Of a stretch of DNA of 64,000 nt, positions 1-9,270 are shown piece by piece. A model generated the notes under the pieces. It searched no databases, was not told the origin of the DNA, and saw nothing but the letters and a program-made list of their open reading frames with translations. The stretch is from positions 372,001 through 436,000 of the forward strand of contig NZ_CP132457.1 of the NCBI RefSeq assembly GCF_032595875.1, given 5' to 3'. Position 1 is the stretch's first letter, and each line of letters begins with the position of its first letter. Position numbers and translations under genes: made by a program. The DNA is from Borreliella andersonii. Lineage in GTDB: Bacteria > Spirochaetota > Spirochaetia > Borreliales > Borreliaceae.

Positions 1-30
1 ACAGGTTTTAAAAAAACCATTTTTATACAT
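1..30 (-). CDS. Start of a lipoprotein gene, probably LA7/P22 (partial)
   Basis: Only ten codons lie in the window. On the minus strand an ATG at 30-28 follows an AAGGGAG-type ribosome binding site (37-44) and reads MYKNGFFKTC. From memory this resembles the start of the Borrelia lipoprotein LA7/P22 (BB0365), which is the expected neighbour of the aminopeptidase gene. The gene is divergent from the aminopeptidase, so 31-155 should hold promoters for both. Ten residues cannot prove the identity. Confidence 0.5.
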   Translation of the reverse strand, partial: MYKNGFFKTC

Positions 31-98
31 AAAAATTCTCCCTTATAATTTATTAATTATATTAAAAGTAAAAGTAAGTTTACAATAAATAATTTATT

Positions 99-126
99 TT
101 GTACACACTTTAAAAACAATTAAAAT
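99..126 (+). promoter_or_regulatory. Candidate sigma-70 promoter for the aminopeptidase gene
   Basis: TTGTAC (99-104) and TAAAAT (121-126) are separated by 16 bases. They lie 30 bases before an ATG that has an AGGAGG site at 140-145. The match is moderate and the region is AT-rich, so chance similarity is possible. Confidence 0.35.
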
Positions 127-155
127 GTTAAAATGAAACAGGAGGTCTTATTAAT

Positions 156-1532
156 ATGAAAAAACAAAATCCATGGATACATTTAAATGAAGAAGAAAAA
201 AATAAAATTTTCAATTTTTCTGAAAGTTACAAAAAATTTATAAGTAAATTTAAAACAGAAAGAGAAGTTACAGCCTATGCCCTAGATAAAGCAAAAAAAT
301 TGGGGTTTATTAACGCTGAAGAGAAAAAGAATTTAATGCCGGGTGATAAAATTTTTTATACCTGTAGAGAAAAATCTGTTGCTTTTGCTATTATTGGCAA
401 AAATCCTATTGAAGATGGAATGAATTTCATTGTTTCTCACACAGATTCACCAAGACTTGATGCAAAGCCCTCCCCAATTTCTGAAGAAACCGAACTTACA
501 TTTCTTAAAACCAACTATTATGGGGGAATAAAAAAATATCAGTGGCTATCTACACCCCTTTCAATAAGAGGCATAGTATTTTTAAAAAATGGAGAAAAGG
601 TTGAAATAAACATTGGGGACAATGAAAACGATCCTGTATTTGTAATTCCCGACATCTTGCCTCATCTTGATAGAAAAATACAAAGAAATAAAAAATCAGA
701 TGAAATTGTTGAAGGAGAAAATCTAAAAATTTTAATTGGAAGCCTGCCAATCGAAACAAAAGAAAAAAATAAAGTTAAACTGGCAACTTTACAACTAATA
801 AAAGAAAAATACAAAATAGAAGAAGAGGATTTTGTATCATCAGAAATTGAAATAGTACCTGCAGGAACAGCAAAAGATATTGGATTTGACAAAGCCTTAA
901 TTGGTGCTTACGGGCAAGACGACAAAATATGCGTTTTCACTTCTTTAGAGTCCATATTTGATCTTGAAGAGACTCCAAACAAAACAGCCATTTGCTTTCT
1001 TGTAGATAAAGAAGAAATTGGTTCAACAGGTTCAACAGGACTAGATTCAAGATATCTTGAATATTTTGTTTCTGATATGATCTTAAAAATTAAAAAATCG
1101 GAATACAACAATCTTTACGTTCAAAAAGCCTTGTGGAATTCAAAAAGCATTTCTGCTGATGTTTGCGCAGCAATAAACCCACTATTTAGCTCAGTTCATG
1201 ACGAACAAAATGCTCCCCAACTTGGATATGGAATACCTATAATGAAATACACAGGACATGGTGGAAAAAGTATGGCCAGTGATGCTGATGCTGAGCTTGT
1301 TTCTTACATTAGACAATTATTAAATAAAAACAATATAGCCTGGCAAGTGGCAACACTTGGAAAAGTAGAAGAAGGTGGAGGGGGAACTGTTGCTAAATTT
1401 TTAGCTGGCTATGGGATAAGAACAATAGACATGGGACCTGCTGTTATAAGCATGCATTCTCCAATGGAAATAACTTCTAAATTTGATTTATACAATGCTT
1501 ACTTAGCATATAAAGCTTTCTACAGAGAATAA
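156..1532 (+). CDS. M18 family zinc aminopeptidase
   Basis: A 458-residue cytosolic metallo-aminopeptidase of the M18 (aspartyl aminopeptidase / yeast aminopeptidase I) family. It removes N-terminal residues from peptides, useful to an organism that lives on imported peptides and cannot make most amino acids. Visible family motifs are HTDSPRLD near residue 95, GQDDK near 252, EEIGSTGSTG near 286, a SSVHDEQNAP segment near 345 and a C-terminal HSPMEI near 432; these carry the expected zinc and catalytic residues. Length is normal for the family. The ATG at 156 has a perfect AGGAGG site ten bases upstream. The EIIB-like gene follows after 7 bases, so the two probably share a transcript. Confidence 0.93.
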   Translation: MKKQNPWIHLNEEEKNKIFNFSESYKKFISKFKTEREVTAYALDKAKKLGFINAEEKKNLMPGDKIFYTCREKSVAFAIIGKNPIEDGMNFIVSHTDSPRLDAKPSPISEETELTFLKTNYYGGIKKYQWLSTPLSIRGIVFLKNGEKVEINIGDNENDPVFVIPDILPHLDRKIQRNKKSDEIVEGENLKILIGSLPIETKEKNKVKLATLQLIKEKYKIEEEDFVSSEIEIVPAGTAKDIGFDKALIGAYGQDDKICVFTSLESIFDLEETPNKTAICFLVDKEEIGSTGSTGLDSRYLEYFVSDMILKIKKSEYNNLYVQKALWNSKSISADVCAAINPLFSSVHDEQNAPQLGYGIPIMKYTGHGGKSMASDADAELVSYIRQLLNKNNIAWQVATLGKVEEGGGGTVAKFLAGYGIRTIDMGPAVISMHSPMEITSKFDLYNAYLAYKAFYRE

Positions 1533-1539
1533 GAATTTT

Positions 1540-1818
1540 ATGATAGATTTAGAAAAAACAAATAAAATCAAAGTAGCAGAGCATATTGTAGAATGCTTTG
1601 GGGGAATTAAAAATATTAAAAACATAAACAAAGACCTAACAAGAATAAAAATTTTAGTAGACAGCAATTCTTTAGTTAAAAGAGACGATTTAACAAAAAA
1701 TGACAACATAATAGGAACTATTAAATCTAATGAACTTACAGAAGTTGTAATAAATTTTGAAATAATCGAAGATGTTTATAATAAAATTTTATATATGATG
1801 AACGATCAAAAACAATAA
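1540..1818 (+). CDS. Stand-alone PTS EIIB-like domain protein lacking the phospho-cysteine
   Basis: A 92-residue cytosolic protein. Its pattern GGIKNIKNINKDLTRIKI (residues 21-38) matches the glucose-family PTS EIIB fold, in which the core usually reads GGxxNIxxLdaCiTRLR. The position of the phosphorylated cysteine is Asp32 here, while the following T-R pair (34-35) is kept. It therefore should not relay phosphate by the normal route. It could be a regulatory or sensing relic of a transporter; no EIIA or EIIC gene is adjacent. It sits 7 bases after the aminopeptidase and its stop codon lies inside the shared terminator hairpin. Family assignment is by pattern only. Confidence 0.7.
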   Translation: MIDLEKTNKIKVAEHIVECFGGIKNIKNINKDLTRIKILVDSNSLVKRDDLTKNDNIIGTIKSNELTEVVINFEIIEDVYNKILYMMNDQKQ

Positions 1819-1839
1819 AGTCTCTTCGGAGGCTTTATT
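1814..1839. terminator. Bidirectional intrinsic terminator with TTCG loop
   Basis: An 11-base-pair stem (AATAAAGTCTC with GAGGCTTTATT, one T-G pair on this strand) closes a TTCG tetraloop. It has T-rich flanks on the plus side and A-rich sequence on the other. It sits exactly between the convergent EIIB-like gene and gpsA, so it can end both transcripts. Confidence 0.85.
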
Positions 1840-2898
1840 TTATTGTCTAACATCTCTCATATACTCAATAACAGCATCGGATTTCAACTCTTTATTCAAA
1901 ATTTTATATATAACGCTTAACAAACTATTAGGGTTTAAATCACGATTTAATTGCTTTAAAAAGGAAAAAATTGACTTAGCAGCCAAAACTCCCTCTGGCA
2001 AATATCCAATTTTTTCAATATTATTTATCAAATCATCTATACTAAAAAAATTTTCTAAAATATTTTTGCTAACAATTTCATTGCCAAATCGTCTATTTCT
2101 TCCAAACATGCTTCTGCAAGTAACATCTAAATCGCCAGAACCAGACAAAAATAAAAACGTTTCAATATTTCTTCCCCCAAGCTCCACTGCAATATCTTTT
2201 ATATTATTTAAGGATATTGAAAATAAAAATGATTCTGTATTATTACCTATTAAACTAGGATAATTTAATTTATAAGCATCCAAAATTCCAAATGCAATTG
2301 CAAACACATTTTTTAAAGCTGCTGCTATTTGCACTCCAAAAACATCATCGCTATAAAATAAAGAAATTGAGGTTTTACTAAATAAATTAATAAACAAATA
2401 TGCATTCTCTCTATTATTGCTAGCCGCAACAAGTCCTGTTATCACTCCAAGCCCAACTTCCTCAGCATGACTTGGACCAACAATATAAGTAATTTCATCT
2501 TTATATCCTTTCATAATCCTCTCAGCAACTTCAACAGTTGTCTGAATTTTACCATCAAAAGTAATAAATCCTTTTGTAAGTATTGCTAGCTTTGGCTTTA
2601 TCTCCAAAGAATGTAAAAATTGATTCAATTTTTTAAAAATATCAACGGTAAAAAGAGACGGCGTTGCAATGAAAATATAATCAGACATTGTTACAACTTC
2701 AAGCAAATCTGAACTTGCAACTAAATTTTTTGGCAATTTAATTCCCTTTAAATATTTGGCATTAACATTATCATTATTAATATCATTCTTAACACCTTCT
2801 TCAAAGGCCCATAAAAAAATATTAAAATCAAATTTGTCTGCCAAAGATTTTGCAATAGCTGTTCCCCAAGCACCTGCTCCTATTACTGATATTTTCAT
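1840..2898 (-). CDS. gpsA: Glycerol-3-phosphate dehydrogenase [NAD(P)+]
   Basis: Interconverts dihydroxyacetone phosphate and glycerol-3-phosphate in the cytosol, linking glycolysis to phospholipid synthesis. The 352-residue protein starts with the dinucleotide-binding motif GAGAWGTAIA (residues 7-16). It carries the catalytic-domain signatures AALKNVFAIAFG, GNNTES and SGSGDLDVTCRS followed by RNRRFG. Length is slightly above the usual 330-340. It is last in a minus-strand run after the Clp gene (17-base gap) and shares a terminator with the convergent EIIB-like gene. The substrate-binding helix after GNNT is diverged (SFLFSISL instead of AALITRG), but identity is not in doubt. Confidence 0.95.
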   Translation of the reverse strand: MKISVIGAGAWGTAIAKSLADKFDFNIFLWAFEEGVKNDINNDNVNAKYLKGIKLPKNLVASSDLLEVVTMSDYIFIATPSLFTVDIFKKLNQFLHSLEIKPKLAILTKGFITFDGKIQTTVEVAERIMKGYKDEITYIVGPSHAEEVGLGVITGLVAASNNRENAYLFINLFSKTSISLFYSDDVFGVQIAAALKNVFAIAFGILDAYKLNYPSLIGNNTESFLFSISLNNIKDIAVELGGRNIETFLFLSGSGDLDVTCRSMFGRNRRFGNEIVSKNILENFFSIDDLINNIEKIGYLPEGVLAAKSIFSFLKQLNRDLNPNSLLSVIYKILNKELKSDAVIEYMRDVRQ

Positions 2899-2915
2899 AA
2901 ATACTCCCTATAACC

Positions 2916-5207
2916 TTATAAAAACTCATATTTTATTGTTTCATCTAAATAGATTTTTATTTTAACAGAATTTTCAATTTTCTTAAAAAAAATTTCATCT
3001 ATTAAAAGTTTTCCCAATTCCTTGAATATAAATTTCCTAACACTTTTCAAGCTGTAACCCTTTCCATAGATCTTTTCTCGTATATAATCAACAACACTTT
3101 TTTCAAAAAAAACATCCAATTTTCTATCTCTTAATATTCTTGCAAAACTATTAAGTTCATTAAAAATGATTTTTTCAAAATCTAACTCATCAATAGATTT
3201 AAATACAAAAACATGATCTATTAACTCTAAAAACTCAGTGGGCAATCTTTTTTCTAAAATATAACTAAAATCATTCCCCCCAGCCATTTTATTTTTAAAG
3301 CCAATACTATTAAGCTCCTTTCTCTCCGCATTAACACTTATTATTATTAAACTTTCTGATAAACTTACCTTTTTCCCAAGACCATCAAAAAGTTTACCAG
3401 TTCTAAACCCCTCTAAAAAAAAATCTAAAACCTTTTTATTACATTTATCAAAATCTGATAAAAAAATAATAGAATTAGAAGACTTGTTCAAAAATTTAAA
3501 AAATCTAGTAGATTCATAATACCCTTCATTACTTAAAACAGGGCCAATCAATCTATCCAGAGAATTAAAATCACTATATTCACCCATATTAAGACTAAAT
3601 TTCGGAATTTTAAACTCTTGTGATAAAATATCCGTCAACTTACATTTTCCTGATCCAGAAGCACCAATAAAAACAAATATGCCAATAGTACTTCTGTTGG
3701 CAAGCAAATTGCATTTTAATAATTTAATATTTAATATCAAGTCAAATACCAAGTTATCATGCATAATAAGTTCTTTTTTTATTCTATTTTCTAAATTAAT
3801 TAGCAATTCACTATCACACTCTTCAAAATTAAAAATATTAGAACCAACAATAGATTTAATCAAATCACAAACATCGTCTTTTGTTATGATCCTTTTTATG
3901 TTTTCAAGCTTAAACTTAGAACCTAATTCATCTAAAATATCAAAAGCTTTGTCTGGAAGAAATCTATCTTTAATATATTTTTGAGACATGAGAATACAAG
4001 CTTGTATTGCCTCATCTGTATATTCAACATTATGATATCTCTCATAATCTTTTTTAATCTCCTGCAAAATATTGTAAGAGTCTTCAAAATTAGGCTCTTT
4101 GAGCTCTATACTCTGAAATCTTCTCATTAAAGCCTTATCTTTTAAAAAAAATTTTCTATATTCATATTCTGTAGTAGCTCCAATAAATTTAATTTTTCCT
4201 AAAGTGAGAATGGGCTTAAGCAAATTGGAAATATCCATACTACCAAATGAAGTAGCTCCAGCCCCTACTATCATATGGATTTCATCAATAAAAAGCATGA
4301 CTTTCTTTCTTGAGTCTAAAAAATCTAAAACCCTATTCACCCTACTCTCAAGATCCCCCCTATATTTAGTACCCGAAACAAGCCTACCAATATCAAGAGA
4401 ATAGATTTCATATCCTATTAAATCCTTTGGAACATCCTCTATTTTTATTTTATATGCAAGACCTTGAATTAACACTGTTTTTCCAACACCAGGTTCTCCA
4501 AATAAAATAGGATTACTTTTATGCTTCCTAAGTATCACCTGAATCAACCTAGATAATTCTCGATTTCTACCAATTAAAGGATTGTATTTTAAATCCAAAT
4601 TATCAATAATGTTTGTTAAAAAATTGCCAATAAAGTCTTTACCTTCTAATAAAATATTATTTTGATCCAACTTATCGTGCCTATCATCAAAAATATGAAA
4701 GCCTCCTTTTCTTTCTGAAATATTATTATGAATATATTCTGCAATTACTTCACTGTCATCTGAAGTAGATTTAGTATTTACAGCCAAATAATCATGAACT
4801 TCAATAAGTTTGTCAAAAATAGTCAAATTAAAACCTGAGCTAAGCAGCACATCTAAAATACTATTTTTTCTTTTTTTGACAAGCACCCACAATAAATCTT
4901 TTTCTTGTATTTTATAGGGTTTTTTATAAACAAAAAGAGCACTAATTATATCATCATACAAATAATCTATACTAGAAACATAGTCTGGGATATAATTGTC
5001 TCTTAAGGGAAGTTTGCTAAAAAATTCTTCCAACTGTTTATTAAGTTTACAAAAGTCAATTGCACACAAATCAAGTAGTTCTTTAACTTTATCGCTTTTA
5101 ATAAGTCCATAAAAAATATGCTCTTCTGTGAACACAAGATGCTTAGACTTCATGAAAAACAAAAAAGTGTTAAAAAACAAACAATTTAAAGCTCTTCTAT
5201 CATACAT
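2916..5207 (-). CDS. clpA: ClpA-like AAA+ chaperone (Clp protease ATPase subunit)
   Basis: A 763-residue, two-AAA-domain Clp/Hsp100 unfoldase that should feed proteins to ClpP. The N-terminal part is a diverged Clp-N domain (FTEEHIFYGLI pattern near residue 27). D1 has Walker A GEPGVGKT (about 237-244) and Walker B MLFIDEIH. There is no ClpB-type middle domain. D2 has a weak Walker A GASGSGKC (about 511-518), and its Walker B reads IIFLSDFDK, with Phe where the catalytic Glu should be. An IGF tripeptide (about 634), the usual ClpP-docking element, is kept. The ATG at 5207 lies ten bases after tyrS and keeps the whole Clp-N domain, although its ribosome binding site is weak. Annotated as clpA in Borrelia. 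Confidence 0.88.
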   Translation of the reverse strand: MYDRRALNCLFFNTFLFFMKSKHLVFTEEHIFYGLIKSDKVKELLDLCAIDFCKLNKQLEEFFSKLPLRDNYIPDYVSSIDYLYDDIISALFVYKKPYKIQEKDLLWVLVKKRKNSILDVLLSSGFNLTIFDKLIEVHDYLAVNTKSTSDDSEVIAEYIHNNISERKGGFHIFDDRHDKLDQNNILLEGKDFIGNFLTNIIDNLDLKYNPLIGRNRELSRLIQVILRKHKSNPILFGEPGVGKTVLIQGLAYKIKIEDVPKDLIGYEIYSLDIGRLVSGTKYRGDLESRVNRVLDFLDSRKKVMLFIDEIHMIVGAGATSFGSMDISNLLKPILTLGKIKFIGATTEYEYRKFFLKDKALMRRFQSIELKEPNFEDSYNILQEIKKDYERYHNVEYTDEAIQACILMSQKYIKDRFLPDKAFDILDELGSKFKLENIKRIITKDDVCDLIKSIVGSNIFNFEECDSELLINLENRIKKELIMHDNLVFDLILNIKLLKCNLLANRSTIGIFVFIGASGSGKCKLTDILSQEFKIPKFSLNMGEYSDFNSLDRLIGPVLSNEGYYESTRFFKFLNKSSNSIIFLSDFDKCNKKVLDFFLEGFRTGKLFDGLGKKVSLSESLIIISVNAERKELNSIGFKNKMAGGNDFSYILEKRLPTEFLELIDHVFVFKSIDELDFEKIIFNELNSFARILRDRKLDVFFEKSVVDYIREKIYGKGYSLKSVRKFIFKELGKLLIDEIFFKKIENSVKIKIYLDETIKYEFL

Positions 5208-5217
5208 TCAAAATCAA

Positions 5218-6435
5218 CTATAAAACAATTCGTAAAAATTTTTTTTTACCTATTCTTAATTCAACTTCATTGTTATTATTAAAATCCTTTTTAGTAAGAA
5301 GATGACTCTGATTTTCTACCCTTTTACCATTAATATAAACACCCCCAGAATTAATTAGTCTTCTGCCTTCTGACTTGCTAGGTACAATTTTTGAATCTAG
5401 CATTAAATCAACTAAAAATACCTCTTCTAGGTCAAAAAAACTAAATTTAAAAAATGGAATATTACTTCTATCTCCACTTCCCCTAAATGCAGCGAAAGAT
5501 GCCTCTTGAACTTTCAAGGCTTCTGATTCTCCGTGAACAATTTTAGTTATCTCAAAAGCTAAAATCTCTTTGGCTTTATTTAAAGCATTCCCCTTAAAAT
5601 TTGAAATTAATTCAATCTCATCTTCTTGTAAAAAAGTAAAAAGATATAAAAAAGTTTTCACATCAGAATCTGCAGTATTTCTAAAATACTGATAAAAATC
5701 ATAAATACTGTAAAGATTAGAATCAAGATAAACAGCACCTTTTTCTGATTTACCCATCTTTTTTCCATCACTTCTTGTAATTAATGGGAACGTGAGACCA
5801 AAAGCTTCTGATCCAATTTTTTTTCTAATTAAGTCAACCCCCGAGATAATATTCCCCCATTGATCATCACCACCAATTTGAAGTCGACAATTTTTAATTT
5901 TATTAAGCATATAATAATCATAAGACTGTAAAAGTTGATAATTAAACTCAATAAAGGAAAGTCCAAAATCCAGCCTTCTTTTATAAGTTTCAAAGCTTAA
6001 CATACGATTAACAGAAAAATGCATGCCAATATCTCTTAAAAATTCAATATAATTGAGATTATCTAACCAATTCGAATTATGAACAAAACATTCTGAAGTA
6101 AACTTAGTTATTCTTTGAAGTTGATTTTTTATCAACAAGGCATTATTGCTAATCTCTTCTGAAGATAAAATCTTTCTCATCTCACTTTTTCCAGAGGGAT
6201 CGCCTATTTTTGCTGTAGAATCTCCAATCAAAACAATTGGCATATGACCATGTTGCCTAAGATGCATCATTGCCAAAAAAGGAATCAAATGGCCAATATG
6301 AAGAGAACTAGATGTTGCATCAACTCCTGCATAAAAAACTATTTTTTCTCTATCCATTAAATCACTTAAAACTTTTAAAGATGTACATTGCTTTACAAAT
6401 CCGCGTTTATGCAAAAGCCTTAAAGCAAGATTCAT
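5218..6435 (-). CDS. tyrS: Tyrosyl-tRNA synthetase
   Basis: Class I synthetase charging tRNA-Tyr. The 405-residue protein has HIGH at residues 46-49 within a GVDATSSSLHIGH context, and a KMSKS loop reading KKMGKSEKG near residue 225. It ends with an S4 RNA-binding domain (SEGRRLINSGGVYINGKR, near 355-375). Its ATG overlaps the TGA of glyS in an ATGA (6432-6435) and has an AGAGGA site inside the end of glyS, so the two are translationally coupled. It belongs to the gltX-glyS-tyrS-clpA-gpsA run. Confidence 0.96.
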   Translation of the reverse strand: MNLALRLLHKRGFVKQCTSLKVLSDLMDREKIVFYAGVDATSSSLHIGHLIPFLAMMHLRQHGHMPIVLIGDSTAKIGDPSGKSEMRKILSSEEISNNALLIKNQLQRITKFTSECFVHNSNWLDNLNYIEFLRDIGMHFSVNRMLSFETYKRRLDFGLSFIEFNYQLLQSYDYYMLNKIKNCRLQIGGDDQWGNIISGVDLIRKKIGSEAFGLTFPLITRSDGKKMGKSEKGAVYLDSNLYSIYDFYQYFRNTADSDVKTFLYLFTFLQEDEIELISNFKGNALNKAKEILAFEITKIVHGESEALKVQEASFAAFRGSGDRSNIPFFKFSFFDLEEVFLVDLMLDSKIVPSKSEGRRLINSGGVYINGKRVENQSHLLTKKDFNNNNEVELRIGKKKFLRIVL

Positions 6436-7769
6436 TTATTAAAATCCTCTTTGTAATTCAAAATTTCTGTTTTAATATATGAATATAAATCATTAATAGA
6501 AATTCTCTCCTGAGCCATACTGTTTCTTTCTCTAACAGTAACTGTCTCATTCTCAATAGTATCGTAGTCTATTGTCACACAATAAGGAGTTCCTATTTCG
6601 TCTTGACGTCTATACCTTTTACCTATTGTTCCACTATCATCGTAAAATATATGAAAATCATCGCAAAGCTCCATATAAATCCTTCTAGCAATCTCAGTAA
6701 GCTCAACTTTTTTAACAAGAGGAAATATAGCGATCTTGTAAGGAGCCAGCTTAGGGTGCAAGCGCAAAACAATACGCTTGTCTCCATCTGAAAGTTCTTC
6801 CTCAGAATAAGCATCACAAAGGATCATTAAAACAGATCTTGTAAGACCAGCAGAAGTTTCAATAACATAAGGCATATATCTCTCTTTTGTTAACAAATCA
6901 TGATACTCAAATATTTTGGGCTTGTTAGAAAATTTAGCGTGCTGAGTTAAATCATAATCACCCCTATTATGAATGCCTTCTACTTCCTGAAATCCAAACG
7001 GAAATTCATACTCAATATCAAATGCAGCCTTTGCATAATGAGCAAGCTGCATTGAATCATGAGCCTTAAATCTTAATTTATCGGGCCTAATTTTAAGAGT
7101 TTCTACAAAAAAATTCATTCTATTTTGCTGCCAATAACAAAACCATTCGTCCACTTGCTTGGGATGAACAAAGAACTGCATTTCCATTTGCTCAAATTCA
7201 CAAGTTCTAAATATAAAATTTTTAGTAACTATCTCATTTCTAAATGCTTTACCTACTTGAGCAATCCCAAAAGGAATCTTAAGTCTTGAAGAATCCAAAA
7301 CATTTCTAAAATTAACAAAAATTCCTTGTGCTGTCTCAGGCCTTAAATAAACCTCACTAGAACTGTCCTCAACTACCCCAATATGGGTTTTAAACATTAA
7401 ATTAAAACTTCTTGGAGAAGTAAAATTATTCCCAACTTTGCAATTTGGACAACTTTTTGACAAATCAACAAAATCAGCTCTAAATCTGCTTTTACAATCT
7501 TTGCAATCAACCATAGAATCCGAAAAACCATCAACATGACCAGATGCTCTCCAAATTTCGGGGCGCATGAAAATAGCACTGTCTAAACCTACAATATTTT
7601 CATGCAAGTACACCATGCTCTTCCACCACTCTTTCTTTATATTTTTTTTAAGCTCAACTCCCAAAGGACCATAATCCCAAGCCCCTGAAAGGCCTCCGTA
7701 AACCTCTGAAGACTGAAATACAAACCCTTTTCTTTTTGCAAGAGAAATAATATCTTCCATTTTAACCAT
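6432..7769 (-). CDS. glyS: Glycyl-tRNA synthetase, single-chain dimeric type
   Basis: Class II synthetase charging tRNA-Gly. It is the 445-residue homodimeric type shared with archaea and eukaryotes, not the two-subunit bacterial type. Visible are a GGLSGAWDYGPLG start region, a CxxC...CxxC zinc-type insertion (CKDCK and CPNCK, near residues 88-112), motif 2 with FRNEI, and motif 3 in GLTRSVLMILCDAY. The ATG at 7769 has an AAGGAT site at good spacing; a second ATG three codons later is less well placed. gltX ends 16 bases upstream, and tyrS overlaps its stop by four bases. Confidence 0.95.
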   Translation of the reverse strand: MVKMEDIISLAKRKGFVFQSSEVYGGLSGAWDYGPLGVELKKNIKKEWWKSMVYLHENIVGLDSAIFMRPEIWRASGHVDGFSDSMVDCKDCKSRFRADFVDLSKSCPNCKVGNNFTSPRSFNLMFKTHIGVVEDSSSEVYLRPETAQGIFVNFRNVLDSSRLKIPFGIAQVGKAFRNEIVTKNFIFRTCEFEQMEMQFFVHPKQVDEWFCYWQQNRMNFFVETLKIRPDKLRFKAHDSMQLAHYAKAAFDIEYEFPFGFQEVEGIHNRGDYDLTQHAKFSNKPKIFEYHDLLTKERYMPYVIETSAGLTRSVLMILCDAYSEEELSDGDKRIVLRLHPKLAPYKIAIFPLVKKVELTEIARRIYMELCDDFHIFYDDSGTIGKRYRRQDEIGTPYCVTIDYDTIENETVTVRERNSMAQERISINDLYSYIKTEILNYKEDFNK

Positions 7770-7785
7770 AAAATATCCTTAATAG

Positions 7786-9258
7786 CTATTCATTTATTCT
7801 TAAAAATTCCTGTGCTAATTTTATTCTTTCAAAAACTTTAGACTCTCCTATCAATTTTAAAGAATCAAAAAGTGGAGGAGAGACTTTGCTTCCAAGCGCT
7901 GCAATCCTAATAGGAAGAAGAATTTCTCTCAATTTAAAACCATTACTTTCGGCAAAATCATAAAAAATTTTATCATTTTCTTCTGACGACCTTTTTTCAA
8001 ATCCTTCTAAAATAGGCTCTATTAATTCTAAAATAGAACAAACCTCTTTGGCTGTTTTTTTTCTACTTAAAAACTCATCTAAATTCCAAGATTTAATGTC
8101 CTCATAAAAAAATTTAGTCATACTTAAAGCATCACTCAATTTCTTAATTCTACCTTTTATAAGAGGGATTAATAACTTCAATTTTTGATTCTCTTCCAAA
8201 GTACTAGGTTTAGAAACATACCCTTTTTCTTGGAAAAAGGGGAGTAAAAGAGTAAATAAATCTTCATCTTTTTTCTCTCTAATATAGTAACTATTAAAAA
8301 AATCTAACTTATGATAATCAAAAATAGCAGGAGATTTATTTATTTTCTCAATTGAAAAAAATTGCTCAAGATAATTTTTTGAAAAAATTTCTCTCTTATC
8401 ATCGTAAGACCAGCCAAGCAAAGTCACATAATTAATAATAGCTTCGGGAAGATATCCATCTTCAATAAACTGTCTTAAAGCTGTTGAACCATGTCTTTTG
8501 CTTAACTTTTGACCATCATTTCCCATAACCATTGGAAGGTGACAATAAATAGGAGGCTTCCATTTAAAAGCCTTATAAAGAAGCACATGCAATGGCCCTG
8601 AAGAAACCCATTCCTGAGCCCTTAATACATGGGTAATTTTCATCAAATAATCATCAACAACATTGGCAAGATGATAAGTCGGAAATCCATCTGACTTGAG
8701 AATTACAGGATCAGGACTAATGTCTTTATTCGACCATGTAATTCTTCCAAGCAAAATATCATCAAAACTAGTTTCTCCTTCTAAAGGAATTTTAAATCTG
8801 ACAACGGGCTTAATTTTTTTAATTAGCGCATTCTCAACTTCATCATTACTTAAATTCCTACAATGCCTATCATATCCGGGCGGCATCTTATTAATATTTT
8901 GAATTTTCTTAATCCTTTCTAGCCTTTCAGGACTACAATAACAATAATAAGCATGCCCAGATTCAATTAAATACTTAGCATATTGTTTATATATTGCACT
9001 TCTTTGAGACTGAACATAAGGTGCATAATCACCTCCTACAACAGGACCTTCATCAAAAGAAATACCAAGCCATTTAAGACTTGAATAAAGATCATTTTCA
9101 GCTTCTGGGGAATACCTGCTCTGATCTGTATCCTCAATCCTAAGCAAAAATTTACCTCCACAAGACTTTGCAAAAAAATAATTAAACAAAGCTGTTCTAA
9201 TCCCGCCAATATGCTGCAAACCTGTTGGAGAAGGTGCATAACGAACTCTTATACTCAA
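7786..9258 (-). CDS. gltX: Glutamyl-tRNA synthetase
   Basis: Class I synthetase of 490 residues. The HIGH motif reads HIGG within [19 protein letters not shown] (residues 7-25), and the KMSKS loop reads KLSKRHGS near residue 250. Borrelia is known to lack glutaminyl-tRNA synthetase and to carry a GatCAB amidotransferase. This enzyme is therefore expected to be non-discriminating, making Glu-tRNA-Gln as well as Glu-tRNA-Glu; that part is family knowledge, not visible here. The membrane-protein gene lies 12 bases upstream and glyS 16 bases downstream. Confidence 0.95.
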   Translation of the reverse strand: MSIRVRYAPSPTGLQHIGGIRTALFNYFFAKSCGGKFLLRIEDTDQSRYSPEAENDLYSSLKWLGISFDEGPVVGGDYAPYVQSQRSAIYKQYAKYLIESGHAYYCYCSPERLERIKKIQNINKMPPGYDRHCRNLSNDEVENALIKKIKPVVRFKIPLEGETSFDDILLGRITWSNKDISPDPVILKSDGFPTYHLANVVDDYLMKITHVLRAQEWVSSGPLHVLLYKAFKWKPPIYCHLPMVMGNDGQKLSKRHGSTALRQFIEDGYLPEAIINYVTLLGWSYDDKREIFSKNYLEQFFSIEKINKSPAIFDYHKLDFFNSYYIREKKDEDLFTLLLPFFQEKGYVSKPSTLEENQKLKLLIPLIKGRIKKLSDALSMTKFFYEDIKSWNLDEFLSRKKTAKEVCSILELIEPILEGFEKRSSEENDKIFYDFAESNGFKLREILLPIRIAALGSKVSPPLFDSLKLIGESKVFERIKLAQEFLRINE

Positions 9259-9270
9259 AACACAACTCCT

